The notes below the pieces were generated by a model. It ran no database searches and was not told where the DNA came from. It saw only the letters and a program-made list of their open reading frames with translations. A program made the translations under genes and the position numbers. Shown piece by piece: positions 28,339 to 37,463 of a stretch of 64,000 bases of DNA. Position 1 is the first letter of the stretch; each line of letters opens with the position of its first letter. Source of the stretch: Corynebacterium sp. 74A (GTDB lineage: Bacteria > Actinomycetota > Actinomycetes > Mycobacteriales > Mycobacteriaceae). The stretch covers positions 124,001-188,000 of the forward strand of contig NZ_PQMG01000002.1 of NCBI RefSeq assembly GCF_008930665.1. The letters run 5' to 3'.

Positions 28339-28749
28339 ATATGGTGCCCTTATCTTTAACCATTCGCTTGCCGCGTGGCATGAATGTGTTGTGATAAGTC
28401 GCAAATCTCACCGTTGGAACAGACACAGGAAGCGGCGATGCGCAGCCACATTGTCACGCGGATAGTCCAGCATCGATTTTATCAACCGCATCATCGCCCT
28501 TTCAGGGCGTTGCGCAGGGCATATCTCACACCCCGCAGCGCGTATCCGGCCACGCGAATAGCGCTCTGAGCGCTTTCGCCAAGCGTGCGGGATTTCTACG
28601 GAAGCGTAGCCAATAGTAGGCACACCTTGTTTATCGCGAGAATTACTGCGCTCTGTGATGGAGTAATTCACATTTTTATCTGCCAGAAGAGCACAGCGGT
28701 GCGGTCTTCTACCCCCAAAAGGTGTACCTGCTCTAGTCCCGCACCAGTT
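28339..28749. other. hypB / hydrogenase intergenic regulatory region
   Basis: A 411-base gap, more AT-rich than its surroundings, between hypB and the hydrogenase small-subunit gene. It contains a perfect inverted repeat at 28640-28669, small hairpins at 28495-28509 (CGCCCT / AGGGCG) and 28558-28572 (AGCGCT / AGCGCT), and a near-palindrome TTGTGA-N4-TCGCAA near 28392. No convincing gene is seen; it should carry the hydrogenase promoter. Confidence 0.45.
28640..28669. promoter_or_regulatory. perfect inverted repeat upstream of the hydrogenase operon
   Basis: GAATTACT at 28640-28647 and AGTAATTC at 28662-28669 form an 8-base perfect inverted repeat with 14 bases between. It lies about 300 bases before the small-subunit gene and 80 bases after hypB. 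It could be an operator or a weak hairpin; no U-tract follows on either strand. Confidence 0.4.
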
Positions 28750-29541
28750 TTAGGCAGGGCTAGGCCGGAGCCAATCCAGCCAGTCCTCCAGCCCCTCTCC
28801 AGTGCGGGCGGACATCTCGATCACCGGCGCATTCGGGTTTATTGAGTGCAGATTGGAGCGGAACAGCTCCATGTCGAAGTCCAGATGGGGTGCGAGATCC
28901 ATCTTGTTCATCACGATGGCGTCGACGGCTTTAAACATCACGGGATATTTCAGCGGCTTGTCCTCGCCCTCAGTAATGGAGAAGATCATGGCCTTGCGGT
29001 GCTCTCCCACCGCAAACTCGGCAGGACAGACGAGATTGCCCACGTTCTCCACGATCACCAGATCCAGCTGGGAGAGATCCAACCCCTGCAGGGCACGGTG
29101 CACCATGGGGGCGTCGAGATGGCACTCCCCGCCGAAACCGTGGCCGGTGTTGAGCAGGGAAATCTGGGCGCCATGGCCGCGGAGCCGATCTGCGTCCAGG
29201 GAGGTCTCAATATCTCCTTCGATCACGCCGATACGCACCTGGCCTGCGAGGGCGGCGAGGCTACGCTGCAGCACTGTGGTTTTGCCGGCGCCGGGGGAGC
29301 TCATGAGGTTGATGCATTCGACGCCGTGGGCGTCGAATGCGGCACGGTTCTCGGCGGCACAGCGGTCGTTTTCCGTAAAGATGTCTTCCAATACCGAGAT
29401 ACGCTCGCGCCCAGTGTCATAGGCTGAGTGATCTCCGAGATCGCGCTCGCTGCTCAGTGCCGGAGCGTGCCCGTGCTCATGGCTATGCCCGTGCTCATGG
29501 CTGTGTACTGTGCCATCATCGTGCCGGTGGAATCGTCCCAT
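28750..29541 (-). CDS. hypB: HypB, nickel-insertion GTPase
   Basis: The protein has 263 residues. A His-rich N-terminus (HSHEHGHSHEHGH) can store nickel. The G domain has P-loop SSPGAGKT, the metal site GHGFGGECHLD, switch region VIVENVGNLVCP and NKMDL for guanine. It delivers nickel with HypA using GTP. It follows the second hypA and precedes the hydrogenase promoter region, all on the minus strand. Confidence 0.96.
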   Translation of the reverse strand: MGRFHRHDDGTVHSHEHGHSHEHGHAPALSSERDLGDHSAYDTGRERISVLEDIFTENDRCAAENRAAFDAHGVECINLMSSPGAGKTTVLQRSLAALAGQVRIGVIEGDIETSLDADRLRGHGAQISLLNTGHGFGGECHLDAPMVHRALQGLDLSQLDLVIVENVGNLVCPAEFAVGEHRKAMIFSITEGEDKPLKYPVMFKAVDAIVMNKMDLAPHLDFDMELFRSNLHSINPNAPVIEMSARTGEGLEDWLDWLRPSPA

Positions 29542-29583
29542 AGTTCTTCTCTTTTCGCCTGCTCGCAGAAAGTGGCTGTGCCC

Positions 29584-29934
29584 TTAGCTTAGCGCGGAGG
29601 CCGGCCCCTCCACCTCGATATCGACCACCCGGAATTCCTCCCCAGAGAGAATCTCGGCAGCCCCACCACAGCGGGGACAGCATAGGTTCAGCTCGGCGCC
29701 CATCTCGCCGTGAAAACCGCAGGAGCATCCCAGCCACACCGGAATCCAGCGGGTGTCGAGCTGGGCGCCGTCGAGTTCGGTGCCGGCAGAGACGAAGTGC
29801 CACGCATACTCGAAAGAGGCGGGCACCACCTGCCGCAGCTGTCCCACCTCGAGATGGACTACGCGTACGCGGCGGCCGGCGGCGGCGCGGCGCACCACCG
29901 CTGCGAGCTGGGTGGACAGAGCGACTTCGTGCAC
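29584..29934 (-). CDS. hypA: HypA, nickel chaperone (copy 2)
   Basis: The protein has 116 residues. GTG 29934 gives the N-terminus (M)HEVALSTQLA, with the family nickel-binding His2. The zinc site is altered: CSCGF for the first pair instead of CxxC (Cys spacing C-S-C), then CCPRCG. It differs greatly from copy 1 (23182), so this is an old duplication, not a recent one. It lies 42 bases before hypB and is divergent from hypF across 37 bases. Confidence 0.88.
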   Translation of the reverse strand: MHEVALSTQLAAVVRRAAAGRRVRVVHLEVGQLRQVVPASFEYAWHFVSAGTELDGAQLDTRWIPVWLGCSCGFHGEMGAELNLCCPRCGGAAEILSGEEFRVVDIEVEGPASALS

Positions 29935-29971
29935 GTGATCGAATCTAGCAGCCGCTACTACTATCGGGGAT

Positions 29972-32218
29972 ATGGTGAGTGAGCGTAGACGCGCCGAGAT
30001 TCTCGGGGTGGTACAAGGCGTCGGGTTTCGACCCCACGTCGCCCGGTGTGCCGCGCGCTTTCCGCTCACTGGGTTCTGCGGTAATTCCGACTCGGCCGTC
30101 TATATCGAGGCCCAGGGCGACCCGGCGGTCCTTGCGGAGTTCTTCCACACCGTCATCGACGAGCTGCCGCCGCTAGCGCAGGTGCAGCACCACCACACCA
30201 CTGCGATACCGCTGCGCCCTGCAGAACGCGGCTTTCGCATTGTCGCCTCACAGCACTCCGGCGCCACCCCTACCCTGCTGCCGCCAGATGTGGCCATCTG
30301 CCCAGAGTGCGTGGCCGATATGGCGGATCCACACAATCGGCGCTTCCGCTATCCTTTCACCACCTGCACCAACTGCGGTCCACGGCTATCGATAATCGAG
30401 TCCCTGCCCTATGACCGCCCCCGCACCACCATGCGGGAGTTTCCCATGTGTCCGCGCTGCGCCGCCGAATACGCCGACCCGCTGGATCGGCGCTATCACG
30501 CCCAGCCCATCAGCTGCCCCGACTGCGGCCCGCAGCTCTGGCTGGAGCGCGAGGGCCGCCGGGTGGAGGGCGATCTCACCCGCGCCGCCGAGTGGCTGGC
30601 CGCAGGGGAGATTCTGGCGGTCAAAGGCTTAGGCGGGTTCCATCTGCTCTGCGATGCGCGCAACTCAGCCAGCGTGGCGCGGCTGCGCCGGCGGAAGCAG
30701 CGACCCCATAAGCCCTTCGCGGTGATGGCGCCGCTCGCCGAGGTCGAACGCCTCGCGGAGATCGACCCGACGCTGGTGTCTCAGCCCGCCCAGCCCATCG
30801 TTATCGCCCCGCAGGCAGCCGATTATGACCTCGCCGACGAGGTGGCCCCAGGCAATACGGATATTGGCATTATGCTGCCCTATACCCCGCTGCACACCCT
30901 GCTCGTGGATCGCCCCGTAGTGGCCACCTCCGGCAATATCTCCGGCGAGCCGCTCTGCTTCGAGAATGAGCGCGCCCGCGCCCAGCTTGCAGGAATGGCC
31001 GATGGGTGGGTGATGCACGACCGGCCGATCCACGTCCCAGTGGAGGATTCCGTGGATCTTGCCCACCATGATCGGCTGCTGCCGGTGCGCCGCTCGCGCG
31101 GTAAGGCGCCGCTTCCGCTGCCGCTCTCGCTGCCCGGCGCGAGGTCTTCGCCGCCGGTGCTGGCCGTGGGCGGGGAATTAAAAAACACCTTCACCTTGCT
31201 CGTCGGCGAGACCGCCCATATTTCCGCGCATATCGGCGACATGGGCTCCTGGGCGACCCAGCAGGCTTTTGAGCGCGCCGTGGAGCAGCTGCTGAGTATG
31301 CGTCGCGCTGAGCCAGAGCTCGTAGCCTGCGATTTGCACCCGAACTATGCCACCACGGCGTGGGCGGAGCGCACCGGATTGCCCGTGGTGCAGGTGCAGC
31401 ATCACCACGCCCACGCTCTCTCGCTGCTCGCCGAGCAGCAGCTTCTCGATCAGCCGGCGGTGATCGCCACCCTGGATGGCACCGGCTATGGCCTCGACGG
31501 CACGATCTGGGGCGGCGAAATCCTCAGCTATTCCCCGGATCGTGGCTGCACCCGCGCCTGGCACATCCCCCGCTTTCCGCTTCTCGGCGGCGACCGTGCG
31601 GTCCGTCATCCTTGGCGCATCGCCGTCGGGCTCAGCCACGCCTATGGCCTCGAGTGCCCGCCGCTGCCCGCGCCCGCAGCAGAGCGTGAGCTGGTAGAAG
31701 CCCAGCTGCGCACCGGATACGGGGCGGTGGAGTGCAGCTCAGCAGGCAGGCTTATCGACGCCATCTCCACCATGCTTGGCCTCTGCCCCGAACAGAGCTT
31801 TGAGGCCCATGCCGCGCTGCGGCTGGAAACCTGCGCCCGCAGCGCCACCGAGCAGCTGCCCTCGGAGGCGGACAGCATTCCCGAGCTGGTGCAGGAGGCT
31901 CTTGATGGCACCGCCGCCGCGACGGCGGCGTGGCGTTTCCACCACGGGCTGGCACAGATTCTTGCCACCCAGATGCGCCGCATTGCCGCCGAGACTGGGG
32001 CGGAGATCATGGGTATTAGTGGTGGCTGTGGCCTCAACCGGCTTGTGCTCGGGCATCTGCGCCGCGCGCTGCCGGAATTGAAGGAGCACCGCGTCGTTCC
32101 CGCCAATGATGGCGGGCTCTCCCTCGGCCAGGCCGTGGCGGCGCGGCTAGCAAATGCGGGGCAATGGGTCCCCGACCAGCATGTCCACCATGCGGGTGCC
32201 ACCGAAGCCGGTGCGTAG
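29972..32218 (+). CDS. hypF: HypF, carbamoyltransferase for hydrogenase cyanide ligands
   Basis: The protein has 748 residues. Order: acylphosphatase domain (VQGVGFRPHVAR), two zinc-finger units (CPECVADM..., CTNCGPR, CPRCAAEY, CPDCGPQ), YrdC-like domain (KGLGGFHLLCDA), and C-terminal Kae1-like carbamoyl-transfer domain (VQHHHAHAL, DGTGYGLDGTIWGGE, SGGCGLNRL). It makes the thiocarbamate on HypE from carbamoyl phosphate. ATG 29972 or GTG 29975 may be used; the GGGGA site is close to both. Its last 72 bases overlap the end of hypE on the opposite strand. Confidence 0.96.
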   Translation: MVSERRRAEILGVVQGVGFRPHVARCAARFPLTGFCGNSDSAVYIEAQGDPAVLAEFFHTVIDELPPLAQVQHHHTTAIPLRPAERGFRIVASQHSGATPTLLPPDVAICPECVADMADPHNRRFRYPFTTCTNCGPRLSIIESLPYDRPRTTMREFPMCPRCAAEYADPLDRRYHAQPISCPDCGPQLWLEREGRRVEGDLTRAAEWLAAGEILAVKGLGGFHLLCDARNSASVARLRRRKQRPHKPFAVMAPLAEVERLAEIDPTLVSQPAQPIVIAPQAADYDLADEVAPGNTDIGIMLPYTPLHTLLVDRPVVATSGNISGEPLCFENERARAQLAGMADGWVMHDRPIHVPVEDSVDLAHHDRLLPVRRSRGKAPLPLPLSLPGARSSPPVLAVGGELKNTFTLLVGETAHISAHIGDMGSWATQQAFERAVEQLLSMRRAEPELVACDLHPNYATTAWAERTGLPVVQVQHHHAHALSLLAEQQLLDQPAVIATLDGTGYGLDGTIWGGEILSYSPDRGCTRAWHIPRFPLLGGDRAVRHPWRIAVGLSHAYGLECPPLPAPAAERELVEAQLRTGYGAVECSSAGRLIDAISTMLGLCPEQSFEAHAALRLETCARSATEQLPSEADSIPELVQEALDGTAAATAAWRFHHGLAQILATQMRRIAAETGAEIMGISGGCGLNRLVLGHLRRALPELKEHRVVPANDGGLSLGQAVAARLANAGQWVPDQHVHHAGATEAGA

Positions 32219-33253
32219 CACCACCGAGGCGGCCGGTTGTTCCACGACCTGCCCCAGCTCCACGGCCTCAGGCGCGCCCGCGGCATGGAGGGCGCGCAGC
32301 GCCGCCTCGGTCTGCGCCGCCGGAACCACGGCGACAAAGGTCCCCTCATTGGCCACATAGAGCGGGTCGATGCCCAGCATGTCACAGGCGGCGCGGGTCA
32401 TATCCCGCACCCGCACCCCGTGCTCGTCGATGGCAACTCCGAGGCCGGTGGAACGAGCAAGCTCATTGAGCACGGTGGCCACGCCGCCGCGGGTGGCATC
32501 CCGCATCCAGCGCACCTGCGGGGCGGCGTCGATAAGCGCCTGCACAGCGGAATTGAGGGCCCGGGTATCGGACTCGATGGGGGCGTGAATGGCCAGATCA
32601 CCGCGGGCCAGCATGACGGCCATGCCGTGGTCGGCGATAGGGCCGGAGATAATAATGCTGTCTCCCACCTGCACATGCTCGGAGCCAAGCTGCAGGTTCG
32701 GCTGGATGGTGCCGATGCCGGCGGTGGTGATGTAGAGCTTGTCGCCTGCCCCCTTGGGCACCACCTTGGTATCGCCGGTGGCGATGGTGACCCCCGCTGC
32801 ATCGGCGGCGGCGCGCATGTCCTCCACTATGCGACGCAACACCGCAATCTCGAGCCCTTCTTCCAAGATAAAAGCCGCCGAGATCAGCGCGGGCTGTGCA
32901 CCTGCCATCGAAAGATCATTGACCGTACCGTTGATGGCTAAGTCGCCGATGGAACCGCCGGGAAACTCGATGGGATTGACCACATAGGAATCGGTGGACA
33001 TCGCCAGCGCACTGCCCGCTTCGCGGATGAAGGAGTCTGCTGCCACCACAGCCGAATCGCCACCGGCAGAGAGGATGGGATTGCCATAGGCATCGAGGAA
33101 TACCTGCTCAACGAGCGCGGCAGAGGCCTTGCCACCGGAACCGTGGGCCAGGGTCACGCGATCCTCGGTGAGGCGGAAGGGGCGGGCACGGACCCGAGAG
33201 ATATTGCTCTGGACCTTGTGTTCATCGTGGTTTAGCCGGTTCTTCGGTTCCAT
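32147..33253 (-). CDS. hypE: HypE, hydrogenase cyanide-forming protein
   Basis: The protein has 368 residues of the PurM/AIR-synthase fold. Signatures are LAHGSGGKAS at the N-terminal side and the essential C-terminal PRIC cysteine, which is carbamoylated by HypF and dehydrated to thiocyanate. The start MEPKNRLNHDE is chosen with AGGG eight bases upstream, giving about 30 residues more than usual at the N-terminus. It converges on hypF with a 72-base overlap. Confidence 0.95.
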   Translation of the reverse strand: MEPKNRLNHDEHKVQSNISRVRARPFRLTEDRVTLAHGSGGKASAALVEQVFLDAYGNPILSAGGDSAVVAADSFIREAGSALAMSTDSYVVNPIEFPGGSIGDLAINGTVNDLSMAGAQPALISAAFILEEGLEIAVLRRIVEDMRAAADAAGVTIATGDTKVVPKGAGDKLYITTAGIGTIQPNLQLGSEHVQVGDSIIISGPIADHGMAVMLARGDLAIHAPIESDTRALNSAVQALIDAAPQVRWMRDATRGGVATVLNELARSTGLGVAIDEHGVRVRDMTRAACDMLGIDPLYVANEGTFVAVVPAAQTEAALRALHAAGAPEAVELGQVVEQPAASVVLRTGFGGTRMVDMLVGDPLPRIC

Positions 33254-33662
33254 GGCGTGGGCCCTGCCTCGCTTCTCGTAAATGCAATCGTAGGGTGCGC
33301 GCCGCAGCACAGCGAGCGGCGGGCGCATGTCTCGCTTATTAAGCGTAGTAGCCCCCAGCCAGCCGCTGCGCGTCGATTCACCCACCTGCGCCTACCCTAG
33401 CTGCAGTGAGATCAGCCACATATTTGATGACAGTTAGGACACGCTCGGCCCACTACTCCGGCGTGTTGTGAGCATTTTGGGTACAAGTCCTCAGCAAGCC
33501 GCTAGCGGATTCACAGCTGATCTCCAGATTACCCCTCCCTTCCACCCCCGCGCACCGCCCTGAGCTGGGTTTTTGCATTTGTTTTGAATAATGAATCACA
33601 GGGGGTATCACACCCGCGGAGCGACTAGGGCGACGGCGCAGAGCAGGCTAGTGTCTCCGACT
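33254..33662. other. hypE / esterase divergent intergenic region
   Basis: A 409-base gap between divergent genes. The stretch 33560-33600 is AT-rich and could carry the esterase promoter. No repeat, operator or gene stands out. Confidence 0.4.
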
Positions 33663-34949
33663 ATGACAACAGTGTGGAGAACACTCACGGCGGTGCCGTT
33701 GACGACGCACAAGGCAGCTGCGGTGAGTATCGCGCTGTTGATTATCGCGATCGTGGCCGCAGCACTACTTTTGCTGCGCGGGGGCCGCCTGCATCGCCGA
33801 GCTGGGCTCGTCGCTCTAGCAGCGGGAGCGCTGGTGCCACTCGGAATATGGATCGGACTGGAAAAGATCTGGCGCCCCTTCCCCGATCACATCCCCACCG
33901 AGATCTACCTCTCCGGTGGAGTGACGGTGGCTGTACTCGTGGCAGCTCTGACGAGCCTCGCAATCCGGCCGCGGCGACGCGGAGTGCTGCTTCTCCCCCT
34001 CGTCGTACTTGCCCTGATCGGAGCGCTGATGGTGGCCAACACCGCCTATCAGGTCTATCCCACGCTCGGAGCCTTGGATCCGCGGCCACATGCAGCGAAG
34101 ATGAGCATGAGCGAGGCGGAGGCGATGCGTGCCAAGAACACCGTTCCGGAGAATAAGGACGGAGACACCGTCGGTGCACTCGTCAGCATCGACATCCCCA
34201 GCGGCAGCGGCTACCAGCCGCGCCCAGCCCAGGCTTATCTGCCACCGGCTTTCTTTGCAGGGGAGAAATTACCAGTGTTGATACTCATGCCCGGTTCTCC
34301 CGGTTCGCCACCCCAGTGGTTCAACACCGGACAGCTCACTCACATAGCTGATGCCTTCCAGCAGAGGCACAACGGCACCGCGCCCCTGATTCTGAGTGTC
34401 GATGCCACCGGCACCCTCGCGGGCGCCCCGAAATGTGTCGGCGAGGTAGAGGACTATGTACGCACCACAGTGCCTAACTATGCGATTTCTTCCCTCGGAG
34501 CCACTCCAGATCGCAGCCGGTGGAGTATCGGAGGTTTGTCTTACGGTGGCACGTGTGCACTGCAGATATTCTCCCGACACCCCGATGCCTTCGGCACAGT
34601 TTTGGACTATTCCGGTGAGGCGGAACCATCGGTGGGCAATCATAAGCAGACCGTGGATCAGCTCTTTCAGGGCAGCGAAGATGCTTTCGCTGCTCACAAT
34701 CCACGGGATGTCCTCACTGCTGCCCTGAACTCCAACTCCACGGCCTATCGGGGGCGCGCCGCTCGCTTTGCTGCTGGGGCGCGCGATCACGATGCTCAGC
34801 GGGCGATGCAGGGATTTGACTCTCAACTGCGTTCCCTTGGGGTAGACAGCCACTACCAGGAATATCCAGGCGGCCATACGTGGCAAGTATGGCGCGCGGC
34901 CATTACCAACGATTTTGAATTCATTGCTCAACGAGGGGGACTGACATGA
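33663..34949 (+). CDS. membrane-anchored esterase, candidate aminoacyl-phosphatidylglycerol hydrolase
   Basis: The protein has 428 residues. Four N-terminal membrane helices fill about residues 15-150. An outward-facing alpha/beta-hydrolase (esterase D-like) domain follows, with nucleophile motif GLSYGG (Ser about 293) and a late His in GGHTW. The gene overlaps the MprF-like gene by 4 bases (ATGA). In Corynebacterium glutamicum and Enterococcus such hydrolases are paired with aminoacyl-phosphatidylglycerol synthases and remove the amino acid. That function is inferred from the pairing. The start at 33663 has a poor ribosome site; GTG 33651 is possible. Confidence 0.75.
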   Translation: MTTVWRTLTAVPLTTHKAAAVSIALLIIAIVAAALLLLRGGRLHRRAGLVALAAGALVPLGIWIGLEKIWRPFPDHIPTEIYLSGGVTVAVLVAALTSLAIRPRRRGVLLLPLVVLALIGALMVANTAYQVYPTLGALDPRPHAAKMSMSEAEAMRAKNTVPENKDGDTVGALVSIDIPSGSGYQPRPAQAYLPPAFFAGEKLPVLILMPGSPGSPPQWFNTGQLTHIADAFQQRHNGTAPLILSVDATGTLAGAPKCVGEVEDYVRTTVPNYAISSLGATPDRSRWSIGGLSYGGTCALQIFSRHPDAFGTVLDYSGEAEPSVGNHKQTVDQLFQGSEDAFAAHNPRDVLTAALNSNSTAYRGRAARFAAGARDHDAQRAMQGFDSQLRSLGVDSHYQEYPGGHTWQVWRAAITNDFEFIAQRGGLT

Positions 34950-37372
34950 CACACTCACCCGACGCCACGGCTCACGATTCTACAACCGACCCGAAAGCTG
35001 AGCCACCAACTCTGCTGGTACTCCTGCGCCGCCGACTGCTCAACTATGCAGTCTCTGGACCCGTCACCCTCTCGATGATCGCCTGTGCGTGGATCATCCA
35101 TCTGGTGGGAATAAACGCCGTCTTCGGCCCAGAAAGCTATCTGGAAAAGGTAGCGATTAGCGGGCTCAGTACCCAAACGCTGCAGGGCTTGTTTCCCGCC
35201 ACACTTGGGTTACTCCTCCTCGGCATACCCGCTGAGCGCACCCTAGGTACGTGGCGCTATCTACTCGCCGCGATACTGTCTCAAACCCTCGCTGTCGGCA
35301 CTGCGGTCGCACTCGGAGAGCTCTGGACAGCGCACTCTGGGTGGGCCCGAGGGATCGCCTCGGGCACAATTCTTACCCCAACAGTGTGGCTGCTGGCCGT
35401 CAGCATGTTGGCTGCACCTCACTACACCGTGGTGTGGCGACGCAGAGTACAGTTCTTCTCTGTCGTGATCGCGGTAGTCTTGCTCCTTTATTCCGGAACA
35501 TTGCAGGATGTTGCGATAGCGATCGCGGTGACGGGATGCGGGTTGATCACGATCCGCCATTGGGACTGGCAGGCGACTGTGCGAGAAAAGCGCCGCATTT
35601 CCGCAATCACAGTATTCGCTGTTGCCATCGGCCCCTTTTTGGCCGCCATGAATCCACACAGCAATGCGGTACTTTCCTCACTCGGACTATTTGTCACCTC
35701 CCCGTCTTGGTCTCTTGACTCAGCGGAGGAGGTATGCGCTCATGCTCGCCATAGTGCAGCATGCATGAGCGCTGCGAACTCCGTAAACAATGCAGGTATT
35801 GCGCCCTTCCTCGGCAATGTGGCCATCGCACTCGTCTTTGGAGTGCTCTGCTACGGACTCGCCCGTGGCCGCCGCCGCGCGCTCTATGCCACTATCGTGT
35901 TGCTTCTCGCCACCGCCGGCGTGATTATCGCCGCATCCTCACGCGTCGGTATCGCGTGGGCCCCCTTCGTGGTGCAGGCTCTCGCCCTCATTGCCCAAAG
36001 GAAGTGGTTCACCTCGGCGGGATCACGTCGAGCTGTGGTGCGCTCTATGGCCATCATGGGCGGTCTCACCATGGTACTCGCAGGGCTCTGGCTCGCGATC
36101 TTGCCCACCATGACCGGCCTGCGCGAGTTACCGTGGCGCTTCCTCCCCCCAGTGTTGTCCCGATTCTCGCCGGCACCACTTATTCCAGAATCGGGCATTG
36201 AGAGCCTCAGCTTTGAGTGGACCCCGGTGATCTTCTGGACGGCCGCAGCGACCATATTGTGGCGGCTGTTCACCGCCCCCACCCCATCGACCGTGCCCCC
36301 AGCAGTGCGCCGGATCTTGGAAAACGGAACCGGCGACCACATTTCGTGGATGGGTACATGGCCGCACAATTCCTACTGGATCGCAGCAGACGAACGCGGC
36401 TATGTAGCCTATCGTGTCCACGCTTCTATCGCGGTTACCGTCGGTGCTCCGGTGGTGCTAGATGCTGCTGAGTTGTCGAGTGTGGCCGATGAGTTCGAAC
36501 AGTATGCCCGCAACCAAGGCTGGCGGGTGGCCTGGTATTCGGTGAATAACGAGTTCGCCTCCACGCGTGCCGCACATTATTCCTCCCTGCACGTGGCCGA
36601 GGAGTCCGTGGTAGAGGTGGGCATCGAGTTCAAGGGCAAGAAATTTCAGGATGTGCGCACGGCCCGTAACCGCGCCGTCAAGGAGAATATTCGCTACGAG
36701 TGGACCACATGGTCCCAGGCCAACCCTGTGATTCGTGCCCAGATCCACGCATTGAGCGAACAATGGGTCTCGGAAAAGGCCCTGCCGGAGATGGGCTTTA
36801 CCCTAGGCTCGGTATCAGAACTCATCGATGATGAGGTGAAGCTGCTGATCGCCGTAGATGACACCATGCACGTGCACGGTGTCACCAGCTGGCTGCCGGT
36901 ACGCCATAATGGCGAGATCGTCGGCATCACCCTAGATTTCATGCGTCGAGATCGCGAAGGATTTCGGCCCGTGGTGGAATTCCTCATCGCCGAGGCGATC
37001 ACCACCGCCCCCGATATCTATGGTCCGCAGCTGGAGTGGGTCTCCCTTTCCGGAGCTCCGCTCTCTGGCGGGGATACCTCCAGCCTGCTGGGCACGATGC
37101 TCAATGAACTCGGCAGAGTCCTCGAGCCCCTCTATGGCTTCCGCTCACTTGCCGCTTTCAAGCGCAAGTTCAAGCCAGTGGAGCACTCTTGGCTACTCTG
37201 CTATGACGACCCCACTGCGCTGCCCGCCATCGGCCTCGCTGTGTCTCGCTGCTACCTGCCGCACGTAAAACTGCGAGACGCTCGGGCCGCCGCTGCGGTA
37301 TGGACCGCCGCCCGCAGCGAGAGAAAAGACCGCGCCGCAACCGCCCACGCGGACAACCGCGAGCGCTCCTAA
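34946..37372 (+). CDS. MprF-like aminoacyl-phosphatidylglycerol synthase
   Basis: The protein has 808 residues. Residues about 30-460 are polytopic membrane, and about 470-770 are the cytosolic LPG-synthase C domain (DUF2156), with AYRVHASIAVTVGAPV, the GNAT-like core and FRPVVEFLIAEA. The first helices, with FPATLGLLLLGIPAERTLG, resemble the L1/helix-2 region of rhomboids but lack the Ser/His dyad. The enzyme would move lysine or alanine from tRNA to phosphatidylglycerol and so lower surface charge. The amino acid cannot be told from sequence by eye; lysS lies next but converges. Confidence 0.85.
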   Translation: MTHSPDATAHDSTTDPKAEPPTLLVLLRRRLLNYAVSGPVTLSMIACAWIIHLVGINAVFGPESYLEKVAISGLSTQTLQGLFPATLGLLLLGIPAERTLGTWRYLLAAILSQTLAVGTAVALGELWTAHSGWARGIASGTILTPTVWLLAVSMLAAPHYTVVWRRRVQFFSVVIAVVLLLYSGTLQDVAIAIAVTGCGLITIRHWDWQATVREKRRISAITVFAVAIGPFLAAMNPHSNAVLSSLGLFVTSPSWSLDSAEEVCAHARHSAACMSAANSVNNAGIAPFLGNVAIALVFGVLCYGLARGRRRALYATIVLLLATAGVIIAASSRVGIAWAPFVVQALALIAQRKWFTSAGSRRAVVRSMAIMGGLTMVLAGLWLAILPTMTGLRELPWRFLPPVLSRFSPAPLIPESGIESLSFEWTPVIFWTAAATILWRLFTAPTPSTVPPAVRRILENGTGDHISWMGTWPHNSYWIAADERGYVAYRVHASIAVTVGAPVVLDAAELSSVADEFEQYARNQGWRVAWYSVNNEFASTRAAHYSSLHVAEESVVEVGIEFKGKKFQDVRTARNRAVKENIRYEWTTWSQANPVIRAQIHALSEQWVSEKALPEMGFTLGSVSELIDDEVKLLIAVDDTMHVHGVTSWLPVRHNGEIVGITLDFMRRDREGFRPVVEFLIAEAITTAPDIYGPQLEWVSLSGAPLSGGDTSSLLGTMLNELGRVLEPLYGFRSLAAFKRKFKPVEHSWLLCYDDPTALPAIGLAVSRCYLPHVKLRDARAAAAVWTAARSERKDRAATAHADNRERS

Positions 37373-37380
37373 AGGCCCCT

Positions 37381-37447
37381 ATACACACGGCACCCGCCGT
37401 CTGCGCCTCGGGAAGAATCCCCAGCTGCAGCCGGCGGGTGCGTGTAT
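37381..37447. terminator. bidirectional terminator between the MprF-like gene and lysS
   Basis: A long hairpin: ATACAC then GCACCCGCCG pairs with CGGCGGGTGCGTGTAT, with a 3-base bulge (ACG) on the left arm. It lies between converging genes and no other element is present. Confidence 0.6.
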
Positions 37448-37463
37448 GTTTGGCAGCGAGGTT

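Noticed and set aside
28390..28410. TTGTGA-N4-TCGCAA as a CRP/GlxR or FNR site
   Set aside because: The spacing does not fit TGTGA-N6-TCACA or TTGAT-N4-ATCAA; kept only as a remark.
28408..28671. An 87-residue minus frame between hypB and the small-subunit gene
   Set aside because: Composition unlike neighbours, no ribosome site, and it covers the inverted repeat; more likely regulatory DNA.
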